Assembly (NCBI GenBank): GCA_041391725.1
Contig: JAWKNL010000001.1
Location: forward strand, 1 to 64,000
Direction of reading: 5' to 3'
Origin: JAGQVA01 sp041391725
Lineage (GTDB): Bacteria > Bacteroidota > Bacteroidia > J057
DNA length: 64,000 nucleotides
Below the pieces are notes generated by a model, which was not told the origin of the DNA, ran no database searches, and was given only the letters and a program-made list of their open reading frames with translations. Both the position numbers and the translations under genes were made by a program. Of the stretch, positions 1 to 10,753 are shown piece after piece (position 1 is the stretch's first letter; every line of letters begins with the position of its first letter).

Positions 1-38
1 GCAGGTAATCCCACCTCCGGTCATTCATTCCCGTAATT

Positions 39-2309
39 CTATTTCTGTACTACAATTTTCCCCTGTGCCAGCACTTCCTGTGCCTCCGTGCGCAATTCGT
101 AGAGATAGATACCATCCGGCATCTCCCGCGTATCCCATAACCAGTGGCCTTCTTGCGTGGAGACGGTTTGCCGGGCGACTTCTCTGCCATAGGTATCCCA
201 AATCCGGAGACTTGCTTCGCCCTCCAGATGGATCAGATCCCACTCAAAGGTAGCATATTGGCCTGCCGGGTTAGGATACACTTTCAGTTTGTAATATTCC
301 GACCGGATCAGGTCTCGGGCGTTGAGGCGGGGGTCGGCTCGCCGGGCGTTGTTACCTTCTTCCGATGCCGGAGGATAATCGCGGCACAGGTCGTACCCAA
401 AACATAAAAGATTCCACGCCATCACCGAGGCCGGGCCTACCGTGTTTTCCGCCATTGCCTGAAGATCGACCACTTCGGCACTGTCAAGCATCATCAGGGT
501 GCGGTCATCGTCATCAATCGTCTGCTGGAAGGTCACCCAGTCCACATAATCGTCATGTGCCGCCTCCAGTCCGGCTCTTTCCAGATCAAAACTGTCAGTA
601 ATAGCCGCCAGCACACTCAACGCGGAGTCAAACATTTCCGCAGCGGCAAAGGATTCGGCCAGGGCATATTGCCCGTCCATCGTCCCCCTCCGGCGAAACC
701 AGTAGCGGATGGAGTCCTGTTGGTCGAGGGTATCGAATTTGAGATCTATAACCAACATATTCGAAGTAAACGCCATTTCTGCACCAAACCGGGCCAGTCC
801 CAGTTCCAACAGCGTGCGGGCCGTGGTGGAGTCCCAGTTGGCTACGATCAGATCGAGCATATAGGAAGGTAGCGGACTGGGAATTTCGGTTTCCAGAAAA
901 TCAATAAAACCGTCGCTTTTGGTACCTTCCGGGTTGGCCAGGCAGATTTCGAGCAACATGGCCGGGGGTAATACATCCTGATCCGCCGTTTCGCGGAGCA
1001 CCTCCTCCGAAAGGTAGGGCGAATAGGTAAGCAGTTCTTCCCGCAGTTGCCAGGCATCCTGCGACCAGTTGAGTTGAAGCTGGCTGAGCAGCGCAGTGGT
1101 ACTCCCCCCGTCGATCACCTGATTGTAGTTAAAGAGGAGATTGGCAAAAGCGAGTTCCGCCGAATCGTACCGGTTGATCAGTTCAGCAATCATACCTGCA
1201 CCAAGCGGTATATTCATCCCGTTGGATATCGTGGAAGGACAGGTATGAGCCGTAGCGATGAGTACCGGATTGACCTTGCTGGGGGTATAATCAATGGGTT
1301 CTGTCGCACCTCCGGTATGGTGATAGACCACCGGCCAATCTGACAGATTCCGGAAGTCGCTTTCGGAGTTGCTACCCGATTGCGTAAAAAGATTGCCCGC
1401 AGAAAGCGATAAATCTCCCTGATAACTGCGAATGCCATGAAAATCAGGATCAGAACCTGGGTTTTCTCCCTTTCTCACATCTATATCAAACTCTCCAATA
1501 CTATCCTGATCATTGCAGAGAAATTCCAGTCCCGTGAAAGCGTTGTTGGGATTTCGGTTGAGACCCTCAGAGGTGAGGCCGCGTGTAAGTCCTTCAAAAC
1601 TATTTTTATACACCCGGTTTTGTGCAACCCCGCCTTCCAGAATACGGATGCCCCAGGTATTTTCCACCGGATTCGCAGATTCTTCAACATGGTTTTCTTC
1701 CAAACGGTAGTCGGAGGATGAAACCATTACAATTCCTTCATGTTCATCATCATTCCCAGTTGCTGTATTTCCCCCAATTTCAAAAATGGATCTTGTAACA
1801 GAAGCCTGGTTCAGACGTGTAATGATCGTCCCATAGATATTATCTTCAAAAAACGCATCTTTAATATTAACGGTATGGGTTGTATTGGTTCCCGAGGCTT
1901 CGATCCCCCGGTTAAACCCCTCAAAAACTGTGCGGGTGAGGTGGTTTTCGGGACAGGGCTGGCCGGGTAGCGAGGAGACCGCGCAAAGGCCTTTGATGAC
2001 ATAACCCGCGTCCATGGAGTGAATGCCATTGTTGCGGTTGGTGGTGTAGGTTTTGGTACTTTGTTCGTTTTGGAAAGTACAGGCTGTAAACTGCACATTT
2101 TTTACCTGCCATAGGGTGATATGGCTGGCAAAGTCGTCATTGCCCCGATAGTCGTCGTCCACGGTGAAGGTACAGCGGATAAACTGACTCTGGTTGTTGA
2201 GTTTGAATTTCAAAAACTCTACCGAACGCCGGTTGTTGCGAAAAGTGGCATCGCTGGCAAGTATCAGCCTCACTGGGTTGCACACCTCCGGGAAAGGACT
2301 TTGCCCCAT
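39..2309 (-). CDS. C-terminal part of a T9SS-sorted beta-helix surface protein (frameshifted gene)
   Basis: This 756-codon frame is the downstream end of a larger broken gene that starts near 5055. Its first half has the short, Asn/Gly-rich, irregular repeats of a right-handed parallel beta-helix (for example NNRRSVEFLKFKLNNQSQ and IEASGTNTTHTVNIKDAFFE). The middle is a helical region without a family I recognise. The last 85 residues are a type A T9SS sorting domain: KLKVYPNPAGQYATFEW, then a GREV turn, GIYLYEL and a final KIVVQK. The product should be secreted across the outer membrane and anchored at the surface. The Met at 2309 is probably internal, because the beta-helix sequence continues upstream in another frame. 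Function is unknown; adhesion or polymer binding is only a guess. Confidence 0.75.
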   Translation of the reverse strand: MGQSPFPEVCNPVRLILASDATFRNNRRSVEFLKFKLNNQSQFIRCTFTVDDDYRGNDDFASHITLWQVKNVQFTACTFQNEQSTKTYTTNRNNGIHSMDAGYVIKGLCAVSSLPGQPCPENHLTRTVFEGFNRGIEASGTNTTHTVNIKDAFFEDNIYGTIITRLNQASVTRSIFEIGGNTATGNDDEHEGIVMVSSSDYRLEENHVEESANPVENTWGIRILEGGVAQNRVYKNSFEGLTRGLTSEGLNRNPNNAFTGLEFLCNDQDSIGEFDIDVRKGENPGSDPDFHGIRSYQGDLSLSAGNLFTQSGSNSESDFRNLSDWPVVYHHTGGATEPIDYTPSKVNPVLIATAHTCPSTISNGMNIPLGAGMIAELINRYDSAELAFANLLFNYNQVIDGGSTTALLSQLQLNWSQDAWQLREELLTYSPYLSEEVLRETADQDVLPPAMLLEICLANPEGTKSDGFIDFLETEIPSPLPSYMLDLIVANWDSTTARTLLELGLARFGAEMAFTSNMLVIDLKFDTLDQQDSIRYWFRRRGTMDGQYALAESFAAAEMFDSALSVLAAITDSFDLERAGLEAAHDDYVDWVTFQQTIDDDDRTLMMLDSAEVVDLQAMAENTVGPASVMAWNLLCFGYDLCRDYPPASEEGNNARRADPRLNARDLIRSEYYKLKVYPNPAGQYATFEWDLIHLEGEASLRIWDTYGREVARQTVSTQEGHWLWDTREMPDGIYLYELRTEAQEVLAQGKIVVQK

Positions 2310-5055
2310 GGAGATCGCATTCCGGGCATGTTCGAGAATCGCACCGTTTTTGAGTTCGACCTTTCTGATAGGTCGGTTGTGCCAGCGGAAACTGGTCGTT
2401 GGTCGGGTTGCCCCACACTTCGATGCCTTTCCAGAATTCGCCGCAGCGATTGGTCAGCGTGCCACCATCGACAATGAGTCGGGCGTGGGGTTTGACGATG
2501 ATTTTCCTGCCGATGCCCATATTGAGCAGACCTTTTACCGTGAGTGTTACCCCCGGTTCGATCGCAATATCATGCCCGGCAAGCGTAACGGTTCCCGTGT
2601 CGAAGGTGGTATTTTGGGTAAACGTGCGGGTTCCGTTTCCACAGCGGAGACTCCCAGATTCCCCGGCCATAGGTTCCGGCGTGAATGACGCGCCCGGCAG
2701 TAGTCAATTTCCAGATCGGTAACGATACAAACCGGCAGCCCGTTATTAAAACACTGCCACGACCCCGTGGGATAGGTCGAAAGATCGTACCGATATGCCC
2801 CACATCCGTCGCCGCATAGAGCGTGCCGCCCCGTTCCCCACTGCCCTCCCTGAAAAACCAGGTCATTGACCGGGAGGTCGTGCTCTATGACAGGTAACGA
2901 AGCCCAATTTAGTCCTCCATCTTGGGAGGAGATCACCCGCCCTTGAAATCCGGATAAACCCATCCATACACGTTGATCGTTTTGGGGGTCAATAAGAATC
3001 GCATTCGCAAAGTAGAAGATAAAAAAGGACAATTTAGAGTACTCCAGGTCTGGCCCCCGTTGATGGATTTCCAGAACACACCGGAGTTCTGGAAATCGGT
3101 TGCAAGATAAATTATGTTGGGATTGCTTTGCGAAACTTCAAACGTCAGAAACATTTCTAAAACCAAGATTTGGGGGAGGAAATAAATAGAGTAGTGAACT
3201 AACACCACTGGAAGAAATTTTGTAAAACTTATTTTTTCTTGCCACATGAAGCTCTAGATGATTTATCGGATTTTGACGAAAGGGGTAGGGTTCATATTCA
3301 TTATAGGGTTCTATCGAAACAAAGGAAGAAAACCCCACCCCAGTTTGTCGACTTAAATATCGCTTCATTACTCCGGGCGAAGATAATACCTGGAGAACCC
3401 ATATCTCCGGTATTTTTCCAATCGACAATCGTCTGCCCACATCGCCACCTATTTTATGAAGCCAAACATTGTTCCTGATAATTACCCCATTATCCTGTGT
3501 TCCTCCACCCATAAAATTGGGATTCTGGGGTGCATTTGCAATATCAAAAAAACTGCGTTACAATCAGCGATTTAGTTAAATCCGTTCCGATAGCATTTAA
3601 GTTGAGCCAGGTTCCTAAATTCCCCCCCAAGTGCTTCGATTAATGCCGCCATCGGTTCCCAGTATCAGCACATCATCATTTCCATTGGGGGTTAGACTAG
3701 AAGAATAGACATATAGGGCACGAATGTCAGCATGAGTGGAATACGCACCTGCAGGTGGCGTGTAAGCGGTTACTTTGGTGCTAGATTGGCCTCCATTGAT
3801 GGATTTCAGAGTGATTACCCCCAAAAACATCACATCGGCATTCCTCCTGATTTATTTCAAAAAAACGGGACGATTTTCGCGAACACCCCTATCATCTGCA
3901 CCCGAAGGCAAATAGTTGGAGGAAAGCAAATTCCAGGTTGTTCCATAATCCGAAGAAGTTAATATAGGATGAGGCTCAGTTGTGCCTGCTTTGTAATTTA
4001 AGAATGTGGTATAGATCACTCCCGGGTTATCATTCGTAGTTGCCAGTATATACGCATCGGGTTGATAGTCATTCGATGAAGGAGTTACTTCAAGTCCAAC
4101 TCGCACCGTCATCCAGACTTACCCAAATTTGCGCATCTTTAGTTCCATCATTACTGGAAGCGGAGGAAATAAAAGTAAATCGGGATTCCCGGGGTTTGAA
4201 AGGGATAGATTCCATATCAATTAAATAATTATCCCAATTCGGAAATAGATTGAAAAAATCTACATGAGTCCAGGTGGCTCCTCCATCGCTGGATTTATGG
4301 AATTTTTTCTTCACTAATAGCATAAATTTGGCAGAATTGCTCGTATTTAATAAGAGTTTATAAGTAACCGGTTGCCAAACCGGAGACAGAAAGAGCCTGT
4401 GGCACTCCAACTATCCCCTCCGTTGGTAGATTTATATACACCAATTCCATATCGAGGGTATAAAAAAGAACCCGTTTTTCCGGTAGCTATGTAAAGGGTT
4501 GCCGTATCTCCGGATCTCCGACAATAGAGCTTATCCCTAAACCGGGCATTCGGAGAATATCCGTCTACACCGCCAGGTTTGCCCTCCATTCGCCGTCTTC
4601 CATAATCCCCCAGTATTAGATCCTGCATAAATAACTAAGGGAGTTGTACCTTGACCCGGCGGAGCATAAACGGCGGTTATGATTCCGGAATGCGAGTAGT
4701 TAACAATCGTTGGCCTCAATTGTGTCCAGTTTCCGTTTTCCTCGCAGACCCCGCCTCCAGTGGATTCAATGGAGAAGGTATTCATTCAGGGTATTGCGAT
4801 TGCCGGAGGAGTCCACACGGGAGTTCCAAAACCAGGCCCAGCGGGCATACATTTTGGCAAAATGCGGATCAAGGGAATCATGGGTAGTCGCAAACCAGGT
4901 TTCCGCCAGGTCGGAGATTTTCCATTAAGAACTGTCGGGTGCTCTCATCAGCGCCTGAATCCATGAGGCCGTGTCGGAATTCAGCGGCGCAAGGGCTGGG
5001 CAAAACTCATCGCCCCCGGCAACAAAAGGCAAAAGAAAATTACGTGTTTTTGCAT
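2137..5055 (-). pseudogene. N-terminal part of the same T9SS protein: BNR/Asp-box repeats, broken by many frame changes
   Basis: The likely start is at 5055, where MQKHVIFFCLLLPGAMSFAQ is a good signal peptide. From there to 2309 the coding sense moves among all three minus-strand frames, with about ten changes. The pieces align end to end as one protein. They carry repeated sialidase/VPS10-type Asp-box motifs: TANGGQTW, STNGGDSW, SDGGATW, SLDDGASW, SINGGQTW and SQDGGLNW. This points to a BNR beta-propeller followed by a beta-helix that begins near 2600 (FDTGTVTLAGHDIAIEPG). The whole gene would code for about 1,670 residues. Either it is a decayed gene or the consensus here has many indel errors. 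The neighbouring, functionally unrelated gene at 5199-7315 is broken in the same way, which favours errors. Confidence 0.65.
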
Positions 5056-5198
5056 GTATATTGGGTTTTTGTGATGGCTGAGTGTGGTGAAGAACGTGTT
5101 TTTGTAAGATAGGGGAAAATTTGACCTGATGCAAAGGAAATTCCTTCCCCCATTGAAAATCACAATCTTTATGCGGATGTTTAAGAAACATTTTTCCT

Positions 5199-7315
5199 AT
5201 GCCTCCTCAATTTAAATTGCTATTCATCGCTTGTATTTTGGTTACTGCCTGCCAGCCGGAAAATGATGCTTACAAGTCCTGGCAGGTCTATAAAGGCGAT
5301 AAAGAAAGTACCAGCTATTCCTCCATCGATCAGATCAACCGCTCCAATGTAGCCCAACTCGAAGTCGCCTGGACTTACCTCCACGACGATGTACCCGAAG
5401 GTATGCGTTTTGGCAAATATGAGTGTAACCCCATCGTCGTTGACGATGTGCTCTACGCTACGTCTTCCCGTAGCTGGGTCTATGCGCTCGACGCATGCTC
5501 AGGACAGAAAATCTGGTCGTTTGACCCCTTCGACGGTGAACGCGGCGGCGGCATGAAACGCGGCGTTACTTACTGGTCAGATGGAGAAGACAAACGCATT
5601 CTTTTTACTGCCGATCATTTCCTATTCGCAGTAGAAGCTCAAACCGGAAAACCTATTCCCTCTTTTGGCACGAATGGAAAAGTCAATCTCAACGAAAACC
5701 TCGGCGTCAATCCCGACTCCGTGTGGGTGATTCCCACTTCTCCGGGCATTATTTTCCGCGACCTGATCATGTCGTCGGTTCGGAGGTCTCCGAGTCCTAC
5801 GACGCGGCCCCGGCCATATTCGCGCCACAACGTGCGCACCGGTGAAATGGCCTGGATTTTTCACACCATCCCCCAGCCGGGCGAACCGGGCTACGAAACC
5901 TGGCCCCCGACGCATGGAAATACACCGGCAGCTGCACAACTGGGGCGGTATGAGCCTCGATGAAAAACGTGGAACCGTTTTTGCCCCACTCGGGTCGCCT
6001 ACCTACGATTTTTACGGAGCCAACCGCAAAGGTCAAAACCTTTACGGCAACAGCCTCGTGGCACTGGACGCCGCTACGGGCAAACTCCGTTGGTATTTCC
6101 AGACCACCTACGACCTGTGGGATTACGACCTTCCGGCTCCGCCTACGCTCCTTACCGTGAGGCACGAAGGCCGCAAGGTGGATGCAGTAGCCCTGCCCTC
6201 AAAACGGGCTTTCTCTTTGCCTTTGACCGCGAGACGGGCAAACCGCTGTTTCCGGTCGAAGAGCGAGCTGTGCCTCCTACGAATGTGGAGGGAGAAGAAA
6301 TCTGGCCTACTCAGCCTTTTCCGCTGAAACCTGCTCCGTATGTGCGTCAGCGAATGACGGAAGCAGATATTTACGATTTCTCGGAGGAGGCAAAAGCACA
6401 GCTTCTTTGCGGCGGTTTCGCGAACTGAGGGTTGAAGGCATTTTACACCCCTTCCGGTCCGCAGGGTACGTTGATGGTGCTTGGAAGCCGCGGTGGTTCT
6501 GAATGGGGTGGATTTGCGGCTGACCCCACTTCTGGAATCATTTATCTCAACGCCAATGAATCGCCCGAGATCATGACCCTGAAACCGGAGAATGAAGATG
6601 AGGATCAGGCAGCCCGTATGCGCGGGGAGAACGATTTTACCTCAACGCCTGTGCAATTTGCCATGGCACAGATCGCAAAGGCCAAATGCCCATCCTATCC
6701 TTCACTGACTGATCTGGAAAAAAGCTGAAACCAGAAGCTGCGGCAGCAAAAATCAGGTCAGGTGTGGGGAGAATGCCCGCATTTTCCCACCTCAGCAAAA
6801 ATCAGGAGGCGGCAATCATTGCTTATTTGTACAACCAGAAAGGCACGGAAAAAGTAGTGATAGAGAATAAAAATCCGGAGAAAAAAACGGCTTCCGCAAC
6901 ATCACGGCATACAGCTATTTTCACGATCCGGAGGGATTTCCGGCAATAACTCCTCCGTGGGGCACGATTGACGGCCCTTGACCTGAACACGGGAGAATAT
7001 TTGTGGAAAATTCCGCTGGGCAATTATCCTGAAAGGCAAAAACCCGGTGCACCGGAGACCGGAACTGAAAACTATGGCGGCCCGATTGTAACTGCCGGAG
7101 GGCTGATTTTTATCGGAGCAACACAGGATAAAAAGTTTCGCGCTTTTGACAAAAATACCGGCGAAAAACTATGGGAAACCACCCTTCCCGGCGGAGGTTT
7201 TGCGAGTCCTTCCACCTATGTATGTGATGGGAAACAGTATGTTGTAATCTCCGTAAGTGGAACAGAAGAAAGTCCCGGCGGAGCGATCATGGCATTTGCG
7301 CTGGGGAAATTGTAA
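5199..7315 (+). pseudogene. PQQ-dependent dehydrogenase with embedded cytochrome c domain, frameshifted
   Basis: The pieces in three plus frames read in order as one protein of about 705 residues, the usual length of the Bacteroidota quinohaemoprotein (glucose/sorbosone-type PQQ dehydrogenase) family. It starts as a lipoprotein (MPPQFKLLFIACILVTAC). Beta-propeller W-motif sequences follow: WVYALDACSGQKIWSFDP, LVALDAATGKLRWYFQ, LTALDLNTGEYLWKIP and FRAFDKNTGEKLWETTLPGGG. A haem c site CAICH lies at 6650-6664 and the matching C-terminal half of a cytochrome c fold (GRMPAFSHLSKNQEAAIIAYL) follows near 6770, so the cytochrome domain sits inside the propeller. At 6718-6723 a run of six A needs a seventh to continue LEKKLKPEAAAAKIRSG. 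It probably oxidises a sugar or alcohol in the periplasm if intact in vivo. Confidence 0.75.
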
Positions 7316-7324
7316 ATTGTGCGC

Positions 7325-8692
7325 ATGAAAATAAAAGCTATTCAGTTATGGCTTCTGTTAGTGACAGCGCCATTTTTTATGACTGCTCAGGTAACCCTTC
7401 GCGGAAACCTCACCCGCTGTGACCGCGATACCTTGTATTTTTTTGAGATGGACGGTATTTCCCTGCGGGCAGTGGCGGCGATCCCGCTGGCGAAGCGGGA
7501 AAATATTGCGGCGTTTGAATTTACCCTCAATTCCCTCCCCAAAGGCTTTTATCTGTTTGGCGGTGGAACCGAACAGAATACCCGCTGGATGCTGTTGGGA
7601 GATGAGCCCATGGTTTTGCTTCAGGGAGAGTGTCCGACACTCAATCAGGCCGCAATAGCCAATTCTCCCGACAATTATATGTACGAACAGGCGATGGCCA
7701 TTTCGGGAAATTATTCACAGGAATTTACCAGGCTCATTACCCGTTATCGCCAGGCTATACAGGTAAAACAAGGCGTAGCGGAAGTCGAAGCCGAAATGGC
7801 AAAACTGGACGGGAAGCGAAAATTTCTTCTGGACTCAATTTATGGGATTGATCCTTTTATAGGTAAGGCAATAGCACTTCGCACGTATCTCAGTTACCAA
7901 AACAATGAGGAAGGGTATCGGGACGAAGCAGATTATTTTGGGAGAACCTATTTCCAGTTTGCCGACCTTTCCGATCCCGACTATAACCGTGTTCCCAATC
8001 TGGTGAGTGCTTTTCAGTCTTATGCGACCACGCTCGGAGCCATTGGTTTGTCGCATGAATCTCAGATTGCCTACGCAGATATGCATATCCACGCGACGCC
8101 GGAAGGTTCACGCACGAGGAAGTCTGCCCTGCTTGGGCTGGTAAATGGTTTTCGGGGGAAAAATGAAGATGCACTGATTTTGTATGCAGACCGTTACCTG
8201 AACGAATTCCCCGGCGATAATCCCCGACTTGCCGAACAACTGAAAAAAGAGACACAAGCCGCCCGCAGCAAAATGATCGGAGCCATTGCACCGGATATTG
8301 CACTTCCTACGCCGGAAGGCGATACGTTGCGGATCAGTGACTTTAGGGGAAAAGTGTTGCTTGTGGATTTCTGGGCAAGTTGGTGCGGCCCCTGCCGGAA
8401 AGAAAATCCCAATGTGGTACGGATGTACAACCAGTATAAGGATAAAGGATTTGAAATACTGGGAATCAGCCTCGACCGGGCCAAAGAACCCTGGGTGCAG
8501 GCCATACAAAAAGACGGGCTGACCTGGCGTCATATCAGCGACCTGAAGCACTGGCAAAGTATCGCAGCAAAAACCTACGGTGTTGGGTCTATTCCTTATA
8601 CAGTACTACTGGATGCAGACGGGCGAATTGTAGCCAAAAACCTGCGCGGAGCACAACTGGAGGCAAAGGTTGCCGGGCTCCTGGGCGAATAA
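7325..8692 (+). CDS. TlpA/AhpC-type thioredoxin-fold protein with N-terminal Bacteroidota domain
   Basis: A 455-residue exported thiol-disulfide oxidoreductase. The signal peptide (IQLWLLLVTAPFFMTAQ) is followed by a DUF4369-like N-terminal domain (VTLRGNLTRCDRDTLYFF), a helical middle, and a C-terminal TlpA domain beginning near APDIALPTPEGDTLRISDFRG. The redox centre WCGPC is at residues 353-357 (8381-8395), and the cis-Pro loop GSIPYTVLLD is present. I chose ATG 7325 over an in-frame GTG at 7319. Such proteins keep cysteines reduced, often for cytochrome c maturation. It begins 9 bases after the cytochrome-containing PQQ dehydrogenase, so the two may be one operon and functionally linked. 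The frame here is clean, unlike its upstream neighbour. Confidence 0.85.
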   Translation: MKIKAIQLWLLLVTAPFFMTAQVTLRGNLTRCDRDTLYFFEMDGISLRAVAAIPLAKRENIAAFEFTLNSLPKGFYLFGGGTEQNTRWMLLGDEPMVLLQGECPTLNQAAIANSPDNYMYEQAMAISGNYSQEFTRLITRYRQAIQVKQGVAEVEAEMAKLDGKRKFLLDSIYGIDPFIGKAIALRTYLSYQNNEEGYRDEADYFGRTYFQFADLSDPDYNRVPNLVSAFQSYATTLGAIGLSHESQIAYADMHIHATPEGSRTRKSALLGLVNGFRGKNEDALILYADRYLNEFPGDNPRLAEQLKKETQAARSKMIGAIAPDIALPTPEGDTLRISDFRGKVLLVDFWASWCGPCRKENPNVVRMYNQYKDKGFEILGISLDRAKEPWVQAIQKDGLTWRHISDLKHWQSIAAKTYGVGSIPYTVLLDADGRIVAKNLRGAQLEAKVAGLLGE

Positions 8693-8696
8693 AAAA

Positions 8697-8719
8697 ACCG
8701 CCGGCTTTTAGCCGACGGT
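8697..8719. terminator. Bidirectional intrinsic terminator
   Basis: ACCGCCGGCT and AGCCGACGGT form a 10-bp stem with one C/A mismatch and a TTT loop. Seven A precede it, giving a U run for the minus-strand gene ending at 8744, and T-rich sequence follows for the plus-strand gene ending at 8692. It separates two convergent genes. Confidence 0.75.
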
Positions 8720-8743
8720 CTATGCTCTCTTTGATTTTCTTTT

Positions 8744-8998
8744 TTAAGCGCAGATCGACCCGACTTCTTCGGGGAGGCGCACACTGTAAATGATTTTTCT
8801 GACCGTATCAAACTGAAGGTAAGGATACTCCTGGAGCAGCCTGTCAATGGCTTCGGCAGACCGGGTTCCTTCGTTTCGCAGTTCCAGATAACGGCGTTTG
8901 ATCTGGAAATCACGAATAACCTTCTGATTCAACAGGTTTAGCTCGACCAACTGCGAATACAGTTCGTCGGAAACAATTTGATAAATAGGGTTAGTCAT
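8744..8998 (-). CDS. Small HTH-like protein of unknown function
   Basis: An 84-residue cytosolic protein, all predicted helix. The C-terminal half (YLELRNEGTRSAEAIDRLL, then YPYLQFDTVRKIIYSV) has the pattern of a short helix-turn-helix of the kind seen in small Bacteroidota DNA-binding proteins, in which a 'TVRKIIY'-type recognition helix ends the domain. I do not recognise a named family. It lies alone on the minus strand, convergent with the TlpA-type gene, and is separated from it by a bidirectional terminator. It ends in a Cys-Ala tail. A regulatory role is inference only. Confidence 0.6.
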   Translation of the reverse strand: MTNPIYQIVSDELYSQLVELNLLNQKVIRDFQIKRRYLELRNEGTRSAEAIDRLLQEYPYLQFDTVRKIIYSVRLPEEVGSICA

Positions 8999-9061
8999 AG
9001 CTCCTCCTTTAATGTATGTACAATTAAAAGTAGGGGTGCTTCATATCGTCCGTGTTAAGTT

Positions 9062-10666
9062 TCAAAAGTTGAACCCGGCGGACATAACAATGGCGTTTAG
9101 AATTCTGTTATTAATTACTGAAGGCGCAAAGAGGTCCGTGGATTCAAATGAATAAGGATTGATCTTATTCTGTTGTTGCTGATTTATTAAAGTAACGTCC
9201 AGATAAAAATTCGGTTGCCTGATGCCCGCGCCTGCGGTAAACATTACCCGGTCGCTCAATATTTTTTTCACCGTCGTCAGATCCTGATAGTCGAGATAGG
9301 AGGCAGCTTCATCAGTAAGGGGCGTGCCAAACAGGGCCGCACCTACGCGAAACCGGAAAATATCCATTCTAAACTCACCTCCCCCGCGAATATTGAGCGT
9401 GGGTTTGTAGAGGTTGGCTATGCGGTTATTTTCTGCGCTGAAACTATAATAGTTGGGATCATTGATACTCCCTCCACTTCCCAGCGAAACACTGGAAATA
9501 TCGGTATATTCCACGTCCACACTCAGAAGGCCATTTTTTTGTATCATATACATCACACCGGCTGTAACCCGAAAGGGCGTTTTCAGGTTGTAGGTGTATC
9601 TGCCCGGAGCAGAAGGGGTTGCTGTATATTCTTCTGTACCTCCATTGTCCAGGTCTATCGAATTGACGAGGGTGGAATTAAATTCGTCGGTCAGGCTGAA
9701 AAAGGTAGGCGTCTGGGCGGAAACGCCGATTCGCAGATAGTCACTGGGGCGAATGATTACCCCCAGTTTGCCGTTGATCCCTGTTCCGTTGGTGCTGAAA
9801 GTCTCAGTAAAACGCATCTGGTTGGTCGGAAGTTCGAGCGGAAATCCATTGTCCGGATCAGGATCGTAAAACTGGTACAGGTTGTTGATATCTGCTTCGT
9901 TGAAATTGAAGGTCTGTGAATATCTTAGCGACTGAATGCCGATGGTTCCCCCGATATACACAAAGTCGCTGAAATTGCCCGCGAGGGAGACAAACCACTC
10001 ATTTCGCCTGCCACTTTCCAGAATCTGCATGGTTTGCTCCATTTTCCCCGGATTGGCAAAATAGGTAAGCCCGTCGCGGTTCATCACTGTATCAATGAGG
10101 AGGAGGTCAAAAGCGAGTTGCTGATTGGATTCAGCGGGTAGGTTGAAGGGATAAATACCCTGCGACCTTTCTGCCCACATCTGGGTAATGGAGCTGAATT
10201 CGTTGTAGGCGGTGGCATTTACTTCATTGGTATAATTTTCGATCTGGTTGCTTCCGATGGCAAATGTATAGGAGATCAGCCCTTTTTCGGCTTCTTTCAT
10301 GACTCTGCCATTGTCGTAGTAGTTTTTGTTGTTGAAGGCAACCCCCCAGTTTCCTATGGAAAGCTTATTGGTACTGGAGTTTCCCGAATAATCAAGGAAA
10401 GAGGTCTGATTGTTGACCATCTGAAAGACAGGCGTAATCGTAAAGGTAGAGCTTCGAAAGAGCCCGAGTCCTGCGGGGTTGACAGTGGCAGCGGTAAGGT
10501 CGGCCCCTACAGCGGAGTAAGCACCGCCCATGCCCATAGCGCGGGCAGTACCGGTAAGGCCATATTGCGAGTGTCTGAGCGCATCCAGTTCAGTTTGCCC
10601 GAAGGCAGGGGCAATATTACCCGCCAGCAGGGCAATCCATAAGAAATGTGATAATAGTTTGTTCAT
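9062..10666 (-). CDS. OMPP1/FadL-like outer-membrane beta-barrel protein
   Basis: A 534-residue protein with a signal peptide (LLSHFLWIALLAGNIAPAFGQ). The N-terminal part GTARAMGMGGAYSAVGAD followed by NPAGLGLFRSSTF is the signature of the FadL/TodX superfamily, where the NPA segment forms part of the hatch. The rest is alternating hydrophobic/aromatic strands ending in a terminal aromatic residue (MSAGFNF), typical of a barrel recognised by BamA. FadL relatives move hydrophobic compounds across the outer membrane; in Bacteroidota many such proteins have unassigned substrates, and the T9SS shuttle PorV is a distant relative. It has no T9SS tail. Substrate cannot be inferred from its neighbours. 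Confidence 0.8.
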   Translation of the reverse strand: MNKLLSHFLWIALLAGNIAPAFGQTELDALRHSQYGLTGTARAMGMGGAYSAVGADLTAATVNPAGLGLFRSSTFTITPVFQMVNNQTSFLDYSGNSSTNKLSIGNWGVAFNNKNYYDNGRVMKEAEKGLISYTFAIGSNQIENYTNEVNATAYNEFSSITQMWAERSQGIYPFNLPAESNQQLAFDLLLIDTVMNRDGLTYFANPGKMEQTMQILESGRRNEWFVSLAGNFSDFVYIGGTIGIQSLRYSQTFNFNEADINNLYQFYDPDPDNGFPLELPTNQMRFTETFSTNGTGINGKLGVIIRPSDYLRIGVSAQTPTFFSLTDEFNSTLVNSIDLDNGGTEEYTATPSAPGRYTYNLKTPFRVTAGVMYMIQKNGLLSVDVEYTDISSVSLGSGGSINDPNYYSFSAENNRIANLYKPTLNIRGGGEFRMDIFRFRVGAALFGTPLTDEAASYLDYQDLTTVKKILSDRVMFTAGAGIRQPNFYLDVTLINQQQQNKINPYSFESTDLFAPSVINNRILNAIVMSAGFNF

Positions 10667-10696
10667 AATTGTGGGTATAGTTCTCTCTCAAATGTA

Positions 10697-10723
10697 AAAA
10701 AATGGGCGGGTAAATACCCGCCC
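10697..10723 (-). terminator. Intrinsic terminator for the lipoprotein gene
   Basis: GGGCGGGTA and TACCCGCCC form a perfect 9-bp stem with an AA loop at 10704-10723. On the minus strand it is followed by ATTTTTTTA. It lies 31 bases after the stop of the lipoprotein gene and before the FadL-like gene start. Confidence 0.85.
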
Positions 10724-10753
10724 GAATGAAAATCTGTGTATGATTTTTTACTA

